Positions 33,425-43,830 of a stretch of DNA of 64,000 nt are shown here, one piece after another; within the stretch, counting starts at the first letter, position 1, and every line of letters begins with the position of its first letter. A model generated the notes under the pieces. The model saw only the letters and a program-made list of their open reading frames with translations, was not told the DNA's origin and made no database searches. A program made the position numbers and the translations under genes. Source of the DNA: Galbula dea (taxonomy: Eukaryota; Chordata; Aves; Piciformes; Galbulidae); NCBI GenBank assembly GCA_013399015.1, contig VWZX01006724.1, positions 33,426-97,425 on the forward strand. The letters run 5' to 3'.

Positions 33425-34799
33425 CTACATTAATCTCCTGGCCTCTTCTCTGGTGCCAGCTTGAGCCCTAAAATCTGGGGTCAGATCCTTTCATGTTGAA
33501 AAGGGTGGTGTAGGTTCAGGGGAGTGAAAAACAAGGAGAGAAATGCAGCTTGGATTCAGTGCTGTGCAAAAGAAGATAAGCCTAGGGAAAATGTTGCCTC
33601 TTTTCTTTCACTTCAGGGTTTTTTTCTGGGCTCTTGAAATGTTGGCATCCAGGAGGAAAACATTCATTTTCTATTGTTGTTTTGTTCTTTGTCTGATACT
33701 GAAAGGGACATTTTGTTGGCCAGTCAGAACTGCAAATACCAAAGCTGCCTTCAGCCTCCAGGGTTCTTTGGTAAGAAGAGAACTAGACAATTTACTCCCT
33801 GCTTCCCAAGCAGGAGAGCAATATTCTGCCTCAAATCAGAGAATCATTGAGGTTAGAGAAGACCTTTCAGAGCCCCCAGTCCAACCATGAAGCTAACACT
33901 ACCAAGCCCACCAGTAAACCACATCTCTGTGGCCACACAATATCTCCAGGGGATGGTAAGCCAGCAGCATCCTCAGAGCTTCATGTTGGTGAGAAGTTTC
34001 CCACCTACTCCCTCAAAGGTTAACTGATTTCACCTCTTTTTATCTCCAGGAGTAGGGCCCAGGATGAAGCAGATCCTGAGCCACTTGATCTGCTTCTAGG
34101 TGTCCCTGCATGGGGCAGGGTTGGACCTGATGACCTTTGAAGGTCCCTTCCAAACCTAACCCTTCTTATGACCTCACCTGGACTCCCCAGCATGCTAGGA
34201 CCCAAATCATAGGTGTCAGAGTTGCATTAAAGGGGAACAAATAGAATGCCAGGACCTCTACTTAAGCAGCTCTGACTACAACCAAGTGCATTCCCTGTTG
34301 GCACTTCAGGCTCATGCCATGGTTATTTCCCTCTTGGCTTTCCTCCTGCTAGGAACAGGGAACAAAGGGAGGGAATGAGTGGTGCAGAGGCTCTGCAGCA
34401 GAGGAGGAAATGGGATGTGTGTGCTGCTGTTGGCTCCTTCTCCCCTTTGTTGTGCTGGAAAAGCCTCACCTCTTTCAGCAGCTTATTCACTTGCTGGCAA
34501 GTCCCTTGTAGTAGGTGTCTTGCTCTTAGCCCAAGGCTTTCTCAGTCCCAGTCATGTCTCTCCCCTGGGTTCCCTGTGTCAGTGAAGGAAGTCTGCATGC
34601 CACAGTAATGATGGTCTGCAGAAAGTTGCCCAAAGTCCTTCCTGGATGATGTTTTTCAAAGGGACTTAGCCATGGAAATGAGGAGTTCATTGAGCAGCAC
34701 CTTGGGTGGGCTCAGCTGCCACCTTCTGCTGGCTGGAGAGGTGTGTGGAGGTTGAGCCTGTGATGGGTGAGCACAGGATGCTTTGGTTGCACCCAGAGG

Positions 34800-35192
34800 G
34801 AGTCACATTCCAGCAGGAATGGCTAAAGGCACTTGGTCTGCTCAGCCTGGAGAAGAGACCTCATGGTGGTCTAAAACTTCCTCACCAGGGGAAGCAGAGG
34901 GACAGGAGCTGATCTCTCTGGTGACCAGGGACAGGACCTGAGGGAACAGCATGAAGCTGTGCCAGGGGAGGGTTAGGTTGGCTATTAGGAGAAGGTTCTT
35001 CACCCAGAGGGTGGTGGAGCTCTGGACCAGACTCTTCAGAGAAGTAGTCACAGCACCAAACCTGACAGAATCCAAGAAGCATTTGGACAACACCCTCAGG
35101 CCCATGGTGTCATTTTGGGGGTTGTCCTCTCCACAGACTTGATGATCTTCATAGATCCCTTCCCACTCAGGCTTTTCTTTGCTTCTATGACC
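34800..35192 (+). repeat. CR1 LINE 3' fragment
   Basis: Sense copy with 'aggagaaggttcttcaccca', 'aatccaagaagcatttggac' and a GCTTCTATGA terminus; same subfamily as 11040-11273. Confidence 0.82.
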
Positions 35193-35426
35193 ACGAGGGT
35201 GCACAGGGTGCCCTTGGCCTGCCAGGGGCTTCGTTACTTTGGTCCATGGGATCAGGAGGTTCCTCCTCCAAGGGAAAACAGATGTCCTGGCTGTGATGGC
35301 AACCCTGCAGAGTGAGGACAAGCATTCCCACCGGCACCAAGCTGCACGTGGCTCAACCAGAGCTGGTAAGCAATTAGAGCATGGCCCAGCCAAAGTGCCT
35401 CACTCCCCTAGGGCACTTCCTCGCTC

Positions 35427-35500
35427 TATAAAAGCTCTGCCATCACAAGGCTCTCCTAGGCACTTCTCCTCGGTTGTCCTCCCAGATGAAGTGGGTAAGT
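35427..35500 (+). promoter_or_regulatory. core promoter and exon 1 of the 333-residue gene
   Basis: TATAAAAG at 35427-35434, exon 1 from about 35457 to 35494, then AAGTGG|GTAAGTCTG with GT at 35495-35496. TATA-to-donor spacing is 68 bp. Confidence 0.75.
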
Positions 35501-36361
35501 CTGCCTTTTCATGAAGCTCCTGAAAGGTTCTTTTTCCTTCCTGGGTGGCCAGAACAGGCAGAGGTTCCTGCCTGTGTATTGGTGGGGAGAAGCATCCTCT
35601 AAAGGATGCTGCCTTCAGCACCGGCGTGAGCAGCTCTAACCCCTGGAGTATCTCCTCCCTGCTGAGCTGGAGAAGATTGGGAGAGCAATTCCAGATGGAC
35701 TATGAAGGCAGGAGAGGGATTTTTGAGGGGTTCTTGACCTTTTTTTTGGTAGTTCTAGTCCAAAGGAGGCAACTGACTCCAGAAAGAGCTCTGTGCTGGC
35801 AGGAGTTTGCAGGTGGAAAGGCAACTCCTCTGAAGGAAGTGGCATGGAGGAAGTTTTGCTGCTGTTTTATGGGATCTAACCCAAGCAACTTCTCAGCTAA
35901 CAGGAAGAAGTTGACCAACTCGAGTGGCCAACAGGAGAGTCAGCAGAGAGACTCTCCAGCTAAACCCAAACAGCCTAAAATTTCTATCTAACCTAACAAT
36001 GACCCCCCAAAAACCCCCCCCAGGCTGAGATGCAAACAACCTCCTGGGCAGCAAACAATCCTCCTTCCTTTAGGAGTGTGTTTTTATCTTGATGAACATC
36101 ACCAGGGAGTTGAGTGTTGTTGATGCAGGTAGCAGTCACTGCCATTGGGCTGGTTTTATTGGGAGGGTGATAATCCTAATTGTAGAGAGAAGTTTTCCTA
36201 GTGGTAGTAACACAGAGCTTGGTGTGAGAGAGAGAGAAAGAGGGAGAGAGAGAGAGAGAGGGGAGGCTTTGGGATGATAAAATGCCTTCCTGGGCTTCTA
36301 GACAGGACTAAGGGTGCTCAGGAAATGCAGCTTCTTTCCAGTTATTTCATTCTATGCCTTA

Positions 36362-36592
36362 ATCATAGAATCCTTGAATGGCCCAGGTTGGAAGGGACCT
36401 TCAAGGTCACATCTACTTCCAAACCCCCTGCCATGGGCAGGGACACCACACACTAGACCAGGTTGCCCAGGGCCCTGGATGGGGTAGCCACAACCTCTCT
36501 GGGCAACCTGTTCCAGTGCCTAACCACTCTCTGGGTACCCAAAGAACCTCCTTCTAGTCTAAATTTCCTCTCCTTCAGCTTGTAATCTCCAA
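36362..36592 (-). repeat. CR1 LINE 3' end, antisense
   Basis: Antisense CR1 beginning 'aatcatagaatccttgaatg', within the intron of the 333-residue gene. Confidence 0.82.
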
Positions 36593-37825
36593 ACAACATT
36601 GAAATGAAGAAAAGAAAGTCATCATTTTTGGTCCCTTTCACACCTTGGTGGTTTCAGGACCTGTTGAGCTCCAAAGAATCCTGCTAAAAACTCAGAGAAC
36701 TTCCTCAACCTGTTCTCTGGGGTGGGGGAAGAGGTGGGATGGTTCCTCCTAGGACTCCCAGGCCCAGGGAGAGATTTCACAGTGGTTTCAAGAAGGGAAG
36801 TGAGAACTTCCAGATGGTGCCACCTGGTCTCTTCCCCAGGGATGTGGTCTGGGCTAGACTTCCCTTTGTGCTGCTCACACAAGGGTTGCCAGGATGAGGT
36901 TTCACTGTTGGAGCTGCTGTGTCAGACCTTCTAACAATGACTTTTTGGGTTGCTATAGCAAAGCTGGGACACTGTGGCTTGCTGTGACTGCAGTGCAGGA
37001 CCAGAGGCTGCTTTCAATGGGTGTAATGCTCTGAACTCAGTAAAACTGGACCAGTTAACTCTAGCTGAGGTTTTTTGCCTTGATGTCTTCTCCTTCCCTA
37101 CCATAGATTCACCAAACACTTAGAAAACAAACCCTGTTGTATTTCCTCTTTTTCTTTGCTTGAAGATGCTTACCCAACAGGCTGAAACTAGGCTTGGAGA
37201 GGCAGAGAAGCCATGGGAGCAAGCTCAGAGCCTGTAATTGCTGGCTGCCAGCCCAGCAGACCCCTGTGGGACCATGAATGGGCAGGCAGACAGGCAGGTC
37301 ATACATGTTGATCTCTCCACTGTGACCACAAACCTACCCTTACCCTCAGCCAGCTCATTGAACCTCACCTTGGGTTTGCCTGCCTGAGCTGCAGCCACAC
37401 CTGAGCATTACAACATGGACACACCTTTAATTTGGGCTTGACTTTCATCTCTGGGGTTTGGGAGTTGCAGGACATCAAGCTGAAAGGATGTCCTTGTGGT
37501 TGGCCAGCAGGTGAGACAGGAGGTCACAATGTCACTCTCTCCTTGGTGGAATGCATTGATGGACACTTAGTTGGCCTTTGAAGGGTGGCATGAAGACTCC
37601 TCAGCTTGCCTGGCTCCCATGCCTGCTTCTTTCTGGGCTCTTAAGAGAAGGGTGTGGGGACTTGAGCTGAGAACAGACTCTCCTCTCCTCACCTGCTTAA
37701 TCACAGCCAGCTCTTGAGTCACTGAGACCTTCAGGAGAGCCAGGGTGTGGGCTTGCCACCTTGAGCTGCCCATGGAGAAGCTCCAAGCCTTTCATCAGGC
37801 TAAAATCACCAATGCCTATATGAAC

Positions 37826-37852
37826 TGTCTGTCTGTCTGTCTGTCTATCTGT
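37826..37852. repeat. (CTGT)n microsatellite
   Basis: About six CTGT units and a CTAT variant, 25-50 bp before the exon 2 acceptor. Confidence 0.9.
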
Positions 37853-37897
37853 TTTTTCTCCCCCTGCCTCTTTCAGCCATAGGGACCTTGCCTGACC

Positions 37898-38899
37898 ATG
37901 CACTACTATGGGGAGCACTATAAACACCTGTACCTGCCAGGCTCCAGCTGTGTCACTGAGACCATCCAGCAGTACATGCCCCAGCACCAGGACACCTGCA
38001 GCACCACCTGCCACCCAGTGAGCATCATCAAGAGCCCAGTGCCAAGATGGCAAAGCTACACCCAACCTTTCAACTACATCTGCCCACAGCCTAACTTCAA
38101 CCAGACATCTCTGCTCTCCTGCCAACCCTACATCCAGAAGTGTGTTGTCCTCTACCCTGAGCCCTGTGAGACCATGCACCTTCTGCCCTGCAGGAAGCCC
38201 AGCCTGAAGCTGAGCCCAGCACAGTGTTTTCAGCCCTGTGAGACCAACCACCTCGAGAAGAAACGTGTGGCCAAAAGCCTCCCACCTTGTGCCCCTAGGT
38301 GCCCAGAGCCAACCAAACTCAAGTACCCACCCTGTGGGATCAAGTACTCCTCCTCCTGCAAGGATGAGGGCAGGTCACAGAAGATCTCCAAGTCCTCCTC
38401 ACCAGTGATGATCTCCAAGTGCTCCTCACAGCAGTACAGCTCAGGGCTGCGCTCGCTGCCAGGCTTAGCCAGTGGCTACTCCCAACCCCTTCGGGGAGCC
38501 ACTGAGTGTCCTCCCCAGCAGTGCACCACCACCTCACAGTCCTTCCTACAGGAGTATGTGAGTGGCTACCCCCACCAGAAGTGCATGAAGGGTTACCCAA
38601 CCCAGGAGTATGTCACCACCTACTCCTCCCAGCCGTGTTTAACCAAGTCCCCACCGCGTCCCCACATGCCTAAGTGCCCTCCTGGGCAAGGAGGAAAGGA
38701 ACCTTCCTCAAAGCACCAAGTAACCAAGTGCTCGCTGGAGAAAGAAGGAACCAAGCACAAGAGCTCATCCACACAACATCTAAGCAAGTCCAAGTGCCTC
38801 TACTCAAGGTCCAGCCACCACCACCACCACCATGAAGGGGGAGCCAAGCGTTCCAGCCACTCCAAGAAGAGTCGCTGCGCTTCCAAATGGCTGTGGTGA
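37898..38899 (+). CDS. Cys/Ser/Pro-rich EDC protein with His6 and KWxW tail
   Basis: A 333-residue protein starting MHYYGEHYKHLYLPGSS. The N-terminal half has scattered Cys in PCET/QPC contexts (YPEPCETMHL, CFQPCETNHL form a loose duplication). The middle is Ser/Lys-rich, followed by degenerate Gln/Tyr/Cys segments (CPPQQCTTT, GYPHQKCMKGYPTQEYVTTY). Residues 307-312 are six consecutive His, and residues 319-333, SSHSKKSRCASKWLW, match the tail of the CVPQQ gene. There is no signal peptide or membrane segment. Together with exon structure and neighbours this marks it as a structural EDC protein, probably cross-linked through Cys, Gln and Lys. The ATG is 21 nt after a strong acceptor. It looks like an old paralogue of the CVPQQ gene that did not expand the repeat. 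I do not know its symbol. Confidence 0.8.
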   Translation: MHYYGEHYKHLYLPGSSCVTETIQQYMPQHQDTCSTTCHPVSIIKSPVPRWQSYTQPFNYICPQPNFNQTSLLSCQPYIQKCVVLYPEPCETMHLLPCRKPSLKLSPAQCFQPCETNHLEKKRVAKSLPPCAPRCPEPTKLKYPPCGIKYSSSCKDEGRSQKISKSSSPVMISKCSSQQYSSGLRSLPGLASGYSQPLRGATECPPQQCTTTSQSFLQEYVSGYPHQKCMKGYPTQEYVTTYSSQPCLTKSPPRPHMPKCPPGQGGKEPSSKHQVTKCSLEKEGTKHKSSSTQHLSKSKCLYSRSSHHHHHHEGGAKRSSHSKKSRCASKWLW

Positions 38900-39225
38900 A
38901 GATGTGGAAGTAGTTGGGAACACAGCAAGCTCTGTAGTTGAGGTCTGAAGGTTATTTCTCTTTCCTTGCTCCCACCTTTAACCCCTCTGAGAAGCTTTGC
39001 CCTTATTTTACTCCTCCTTGTAGCCATGCTAAGCTCGTAGAGAGCGTTGCTGTGTTTTGGTTGAGGATGGTTCAGTTGCTCCTGCAACACGAAAGATGTT
39101 AGTGAGAAGTTGAAGTCACTCTGAGCTTTGACCTTCCAACCATTGCAACTTCTGTCACACCATTTGCACCTGGAGAGGTTTGTATTGTTCTTGGGTCAAT
39201 TCTGTTGCCCACTTCTACCAGTCAC

Positions 39226-39231
39226 ATTAAA
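39226..39231 (+). promoter_or_regulatory. poly(A) signal of the 333-residue gene
   Basis: ATTAAA 326 nt after the stop codon, followed by a T-rich stretch. Confidence 0.55.
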
Positions 39232-39354
39232 CTCAGCTTGCAGCTGGATTCCTGCTCTCTGTCTCCTTTCTTTGCCACCTTTTAAAACTGTTTCTAATTC
39301 CTACTACAGGAAAGAAACAACCCAACAAAACCTACTCTCTGTTGTTGTACTACT

Positions 39355-39990
39355 CCAGAACTGCCAGAGTTGGAAGGGACCTTCAAGATCATCTAGTCCC
39401 AACCCCCTGCCTGCCAGGGACACCTCCCACTAGAGCAGGTTGCCCACAGCCCCATCCGGCCTGGCTTTCAAAGCTTCCAGGGATGGAGCTTCCCCAGCCT
39501 CTCTGGGCAACCTGTTCCAGTGTCTCCCCACCCTCACAGTGAAGAACTTCCTTCTAATATCCAACCTAAATCTTCCCTCCTCTAGTCTGCATCCATTCCC
39601 CCTAGCCCTATCCCTACCTGACCTCCTAACCAGTCCCTCCCCTGCTTTCTTCTAGCCCCCTTCAGATCCTGGAAGGCCAGCAGAAGGTCTCCTTAGATCC
39701 TTCCCTTCTCCAGATTGAACAACCCCAACTCTCCCAGCCTGTCCTCATAGCAGAGGTGCTCCAGTCCTCTGATCATTCTCCTGGCCCTTCTCTGGCCTCA
39801 CCCCAGCACTTCCATATCCCTCTTGGAACAGTGACTCCAGATCTGGACACAATTCCAGGTGGAGTCTCACCAGAGCAGAGCAGAGGAGGAGAATCACCTC
39901 CCTCCACCTGCTGGCCACACTCCTCTTGCTGCAGCCCAGGCTACAGTTGTCCCTCTGGGCTGTAGGTGCCCACTGGTGGCTCATCCTGAG
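39355..39990 (-). repeat. CR1 LINE, antisense, about 640 bp
   Basis: Antisense copy from 'gccagagttggaagggacct' through 'cagcctgtcctcatagcaga' to 'cagtgactccagatctggac'. It is similar in its first 300 bp to 51906-52225. Confidence 0.87.
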
Positions 39991-40294
39991 CTTCTCATGG
40001 CAATCATCACACTGTTAGGACTAGATTTACTACCTGTTGGAACAGATCTTGGTGTTGAGAAGTTACCCAGAGAGGAACAAACCAAAGCAGCAACACAGGC
40101 TTGACTAAGGTCCTGAGACTCACTAGCAGCCCTCAGCCAGGAGCCTGGAGTCTGTCCAGGCTTAGCTAGGTCACCCCAGCCTCACAGGGGAGCACTCCCC
40201 AGTTCCATGGGGGTCACACAAGAGAACTTTCAGGCCAGGATAAGCTTCCCCTAAGTATCCTCTGCTCTGCAGTTTTGTCCCTTGGGTGAGATAA

Positions 40295-40656
40295 CCTCAG
40301 GAAGAGGAGGCTCAGAGGAGACCTTAGCTCTCTCTCCAGCTACCTGAAAGGAGGTTGGAGTGAGATTGAGGTTGGTCTCTTCTCCTGGGTGAGAGGATAA
40401 GGAGAAATGGCCTCAAGTTGCCCCAGGGGAGGTTCAGGTTGGCTATGAGGAACAGTTTCTTCCCCAAAAGGGTTGTCCAGCTCTGGCCCAGGCTACCCAG
40501 GGCAGTGGTGGAGTCCCCACCCCTGGAGGGGTTGGAAAGCCCTGGAGATATAGGGTTGAGGGACATGATTTAGTGGTGACCTGGCAGTGCTGGCTGATGG
40601 TTGGACTTGATCCTCTTCAAGGTCTTTTCCAACCAAAATGAGCCTGTGATTCTGCC
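40295..40656 (+). repeat. CR1 LINE 3' fragment
   Basis: Sense copy with 'ggaagaggaggctcagagga', 'ctcaagttgccccaggggag' and an 'agcctgtgattctg' terminus. Confidence 0.87.
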
Positions 40657-41454
40657 AGCAGTCCTCCAAGATTAGAAGGAATCTTGTTCCCCATGGGGAG
40701 AGAGAAACCATTTGCACTTCTAGTAAACCACTAACCCAGGGAAGACCTCAACAAGCAGCTCCCTCCTGACCACCTCATGTGAAGTCAATCCCTTTCTTAC
40801 ACCAGGTCTGCTCCAACCCTTCCCCTCCTCTCTCCCCTCTCTCACCACAGGCACCAGCACACTCAGGAGGAGCTGTGAAGCCTGGAGGTCTGCAGCCATT
40901 AGAGGGAGATGAAGGTTCACAACGAAGTCAGGAGGGTGGCACAGCCCAGGGGAAGCTCTTCCACCTACCTTTATCTCACTTGCATGGTTTGAAAGGTTCT
41001 CTTGATCTCCTGCAGGGATCCCAAGCTCCCCTCCAGTTAGCATGGAGAAGAAGGCATTGATCAGCAGGAAAGGGTTAAACATCTGAGCATCAGGAGGTTT
41101 TGCTCCTGTTAAAGGAGTGACAGTGACATGATGGCCTAAACCCCTGGTAGATCAAGGCTCTGTGGTCCTAGAACTTGGAGTGGCTCTGTGCATGAGGATG
41201 GGTTTGATGCTGTCTTCTCCCCTTGCTCCTCCCACTCCCTGCTCTGGCAGCAGACCCTGCTCTCCCTCCTCAGAGGGATAAGTAGGTGAGATCTGCTCCT
41301 GAAGAGGTCAGGAGTTCCCCAAAACAAAAGCCCAACCTGGTAGCCCCAAAGGTGCCATGAGGCAGTGCTGCAGCCTTGTGGTGGTTAGAACCAAGCACAG
41401 GTTGGGTTGCTTGAGCCAGGGCACAGCCTACAGCAGGAGAAAGAGCTTGGTGTC

Positions 41455-41690
41455 AGAGTCATGGAATCCTGAGGGCTGGAAATCCCTCTGAGATCCTGGA
41501 GTCCAAGCATCCACCCAACACTGCCATGCTCACCACTAAACCATAGCCCCAGGCACCACATCTCCAGGTTGTTTGAAGCCCTCCAGGGGTGGAGACTCCA
41601 CCACTGCCCTGGGCAGCCTGGGTCAATGCCTGATAAATCTCTGAGTCAAGAAATGTTGCCTAATATCCAACTTATTTGGGTAACTCTCCA
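41455..41690 (-). repeat. CR1 LINE 3' end, antisense
   Basis: Antisense CR1 with 'gtccaagcatccacccaaca' and 'ggagactccaccactgccct'; similar to 59817-60095. Confidence 0.82.
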
Positions 41691-42284
41691 GGTAAAGAGG
41701 CACAGAAAGAGGAATTTCCACTTACCCACAGGATCTTCTCACTCAGAAGCCACCAGGAGATCCACAAGACATCAGAAAAGGTCCAAGGATCTGAACTATG
41801 ATCCTTAACCTAGATGGTCTGCAACCTCTAGCAGCAGAGCTCCAAGGGCTTAGCCTCCCTTTGTGAGCTAGCAGCTTAGATCCTGGGGATTTTTTTTTGG
41901 GGGGGGGTGACTTGGTGTGATCTTTTCCTTGTTTTTTGCTGAGAGGATAAGGAAAATAACCCCAGCAATTAGAGGCAGGTGAGGTTTCCACACCACCAGG
42001 GAACATCAAAGCATTTCAAAACTCCTCAGTACTGATTGATGCATGCAAAGTGTTTTCTCATTCTAATATTAATAGGCTGTTATCTGAGACAAACACTTCA
42101 GGGCTAAGAGAAGCTTTGGAAGATGTTGGGTTGCTTTCTGATGGAAATGCCTTAGTGCTTCTCATCAACAGGAGCTGGTTTTCCAGCCCTGACAGTTCAA
42201 GGTGTCCTGGATTTCACTGAGCAATGCATTTCTCTTTGCATTCCAAAGCAGGCATTTCGAAATGGATGGAAAGGTGAATTTTGG

Positions 42285-42611
42285 CTAAGAGCATCCTGGC
42301 TTGGAGCAGCCCCAGGGTGGGCAGCAGGGCTAGGGCAGGGCTTGGCCTCCTGCCCTGGGCACTGGAGAGGCCACAGCTGGAATCCTGGGCTCAGCTTTGG
42401 GCTCCTGACTCCAAGCAGCACCCAAAGGTGCTGGAGTGTGGCCAGAGCAGGAGAAGGAAGGTGGGGAAGGGGCTAGAGCACAAGGGCTGTGAGGAGCAGC
42501 TGAGGGAACTGGGCTTGCTTAGCCTGGAGAAGAGGAGGCTCAGGGGAGACCTTCTGGCTCTCTGCAGCTCCCTGAGAGGAGGCTGGAGCCAGGGGGGGCT
42601 TGGGTTCTTCT
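42285..42611 (+). repeat. CR1 LINE fragment, left arm of inverted repeat
   Basis: Sense CR1 lacking its 3' end. Positions 42439-42611 are nearly identical in reverse complement to 42844-43017. Confidence 0.82.
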
Positions 42612-43018
42612 GCCAGATAAGTTGGAAAAGACATCTAAGATCAAGTCCAACCACCAAGCCAACACCAGCATGCCACTAAACCAAAGGGCCACATTGACCA
42701 GGTTTTTTAACCCCTCCAGGGATGGTGACTCCACCACTGCCCTGGGCAGCCTGGGCCAGGCCTAACCCAAATCCTTCCTCATGGCCAACCTGAACCTGCC
42801 CTGGGGCAACCTGAGGCTGCTCCCTCTTGTCCTGTCCCTGGGGAGAAGAGCCCAAGCCCCTCCTGGCTCCAGCCTCCTCTCAGGGAGCTGCAGAGAGCCA
42901 GAAGGTCTCCCCTGAGCCTCCTCTTCTCCAGGCTAAGCAAGCCCAGTTCCCTCAGCTGCTCCTCACAGCCCTTGTGCTCTAGCCCCTTCCCCACCTTCCT
43001 TCTCCTTCTCTGGCCACA
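42612..43018 (-). repeat. CR1 LINE, right arm of inverted repeat
   Basis: Antisense CR1 whose 3' end abuts the truncated sense copy. The two arms of about 173 bp differ at only a handful of positions and enclose about 230 bp. Confidence 0.82.
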
Positions 43019-43324
43019 AACTATGTTTAACCCAACACTGCCCAAACTGGAGCAGGTTCCATCCCCATGGGAATTTAGCCAGGAAGGAGAGATCTGCATC
43101 AGCAATTCATTTTCAGGTGATCAAAATGCAATCAGAAGGGAACACCCCCCCCCAGCAAGTAACAGAATGTACCATGGAAAACTGAACAATGCTGGTGGAT
43201 AAACAATGCTGGCATAATGATAGTAATTAAAGAGTGTTACACATGCAGGAAGAATTGTTTGGAGAGTAATTAGGACCTGATGCAAAGAGGTTGTCTCAGC
43301 TTCCTGGAAGTTGAAGGCAAGGAT

Positions 43325-43394
43325 TATAAAACTCAAAGGATTCAAGGCTCCTCTTGGCCACTTCTCTTGCCTTCTTCCTGGTCAGCTGGTAAGT
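43325..43394 (+). promoter_or_regulatory. core promoter and exon 1, acidic-tail beta protein
   Basis: TATAAAA at 43325-43331, exon 1 from about 43355 to 43388, then CAGCTG|GTAAGTCTC with GT at 43389-43390. Spacing is 64 bp. Confidence 0.73.
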
Positions 43395-43737
43395 CTCCTT
43401 CACCTCCCTCTAATTATTATGTGGAGTTAAATGTTGATTTAACCTGAGCTGGGGTTTAAGAAGTTCCTCTGTGGGTTCTGCTAGGAGTTAGTTGCTCTGC
43501 TAGGAGTTATAGGGACATTGGGTATGGATTTGGATGTGTGCTTGGACCTTGTGCAGCCTTCATGGTGCATCTGGGGGGTGGGGGGGCGGTGCTGAGGGAA
43601 GGACAACAAGCAGTGGAATTGGGTTATCAGGTAACTGTTTCTAGTGGCCTGATAGGCAAGATCAAAGGCATTTTAAACTCTTTATTTCAGGGGGAATTTG
43701 GATGATCTCAGAGGTCCTTTCTGACCATGATGATCAG

Positions 43738-43830
43738 AGGATAGTTTGGGTTGGAAAGGACCTTCCAAGGTCATCTACTCCAAACTCCTGCCTTAAGCAG
43801 GGACATCTTCAGCTAGTTCAGGTTCCTCAG
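43738..43830 (-). repeat. CR1 LINE 3' end, antisense, short
   Basis: Antisense tail with 'gtttgggttggaaaggacct' and 'cagggacatcttcagctagt'. Confidence 0.75.

Larger units (their letters stand above)
31844..35426. other. intergenic with orphan TATA box
   Basis: No gene supported. It contains an AT-rich stretch at 32353-32405, a TATAAAAG at 33417, short CR1 scraps at 33838-33890 (antisense) and 34085-34172 (sense), and one larger CR1. The 115-residue frame at 33543-33890 runs into CR1 and lacks EDC composition. Confidence 0.5.
35495..37876 (+). other. intron of the 333-residue gene
   Basis: Inferred 2382-bp intron, the longest of the well-supported introns, from GTAAGT to the acceptor CTGCCTCTTTCAG ending at 37876. 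It contains a GA-rich microsatellite (about 36224-36261), a CR1 copy, and a (CTGT)n run at 37826-37846 whose pyrimidines extend towards the acceptor. Confidence 0.65.
39232..43324. other. CR1-packed intergenic region
   Basis: Five CR1 fragments cover much of this stretch and no gene is supported. An A/T/G homopolymer tract ('tttttttttgggggggggtg') is at about 41889-41908. Confidence 0.55.

Noticed and set aside
33543..33890. 115-residue open frame after the orphan TATA box
   Set aside because: Not EDC-like, and its end runs into an antisense CR1 tail.
42281..42679. 132-residue frame sharing 57 residues with a minus-strand frame at 42779-43105
   Set aside because: Both come from the two arms of the CR1 inverted repeat, not from duplicated genes.
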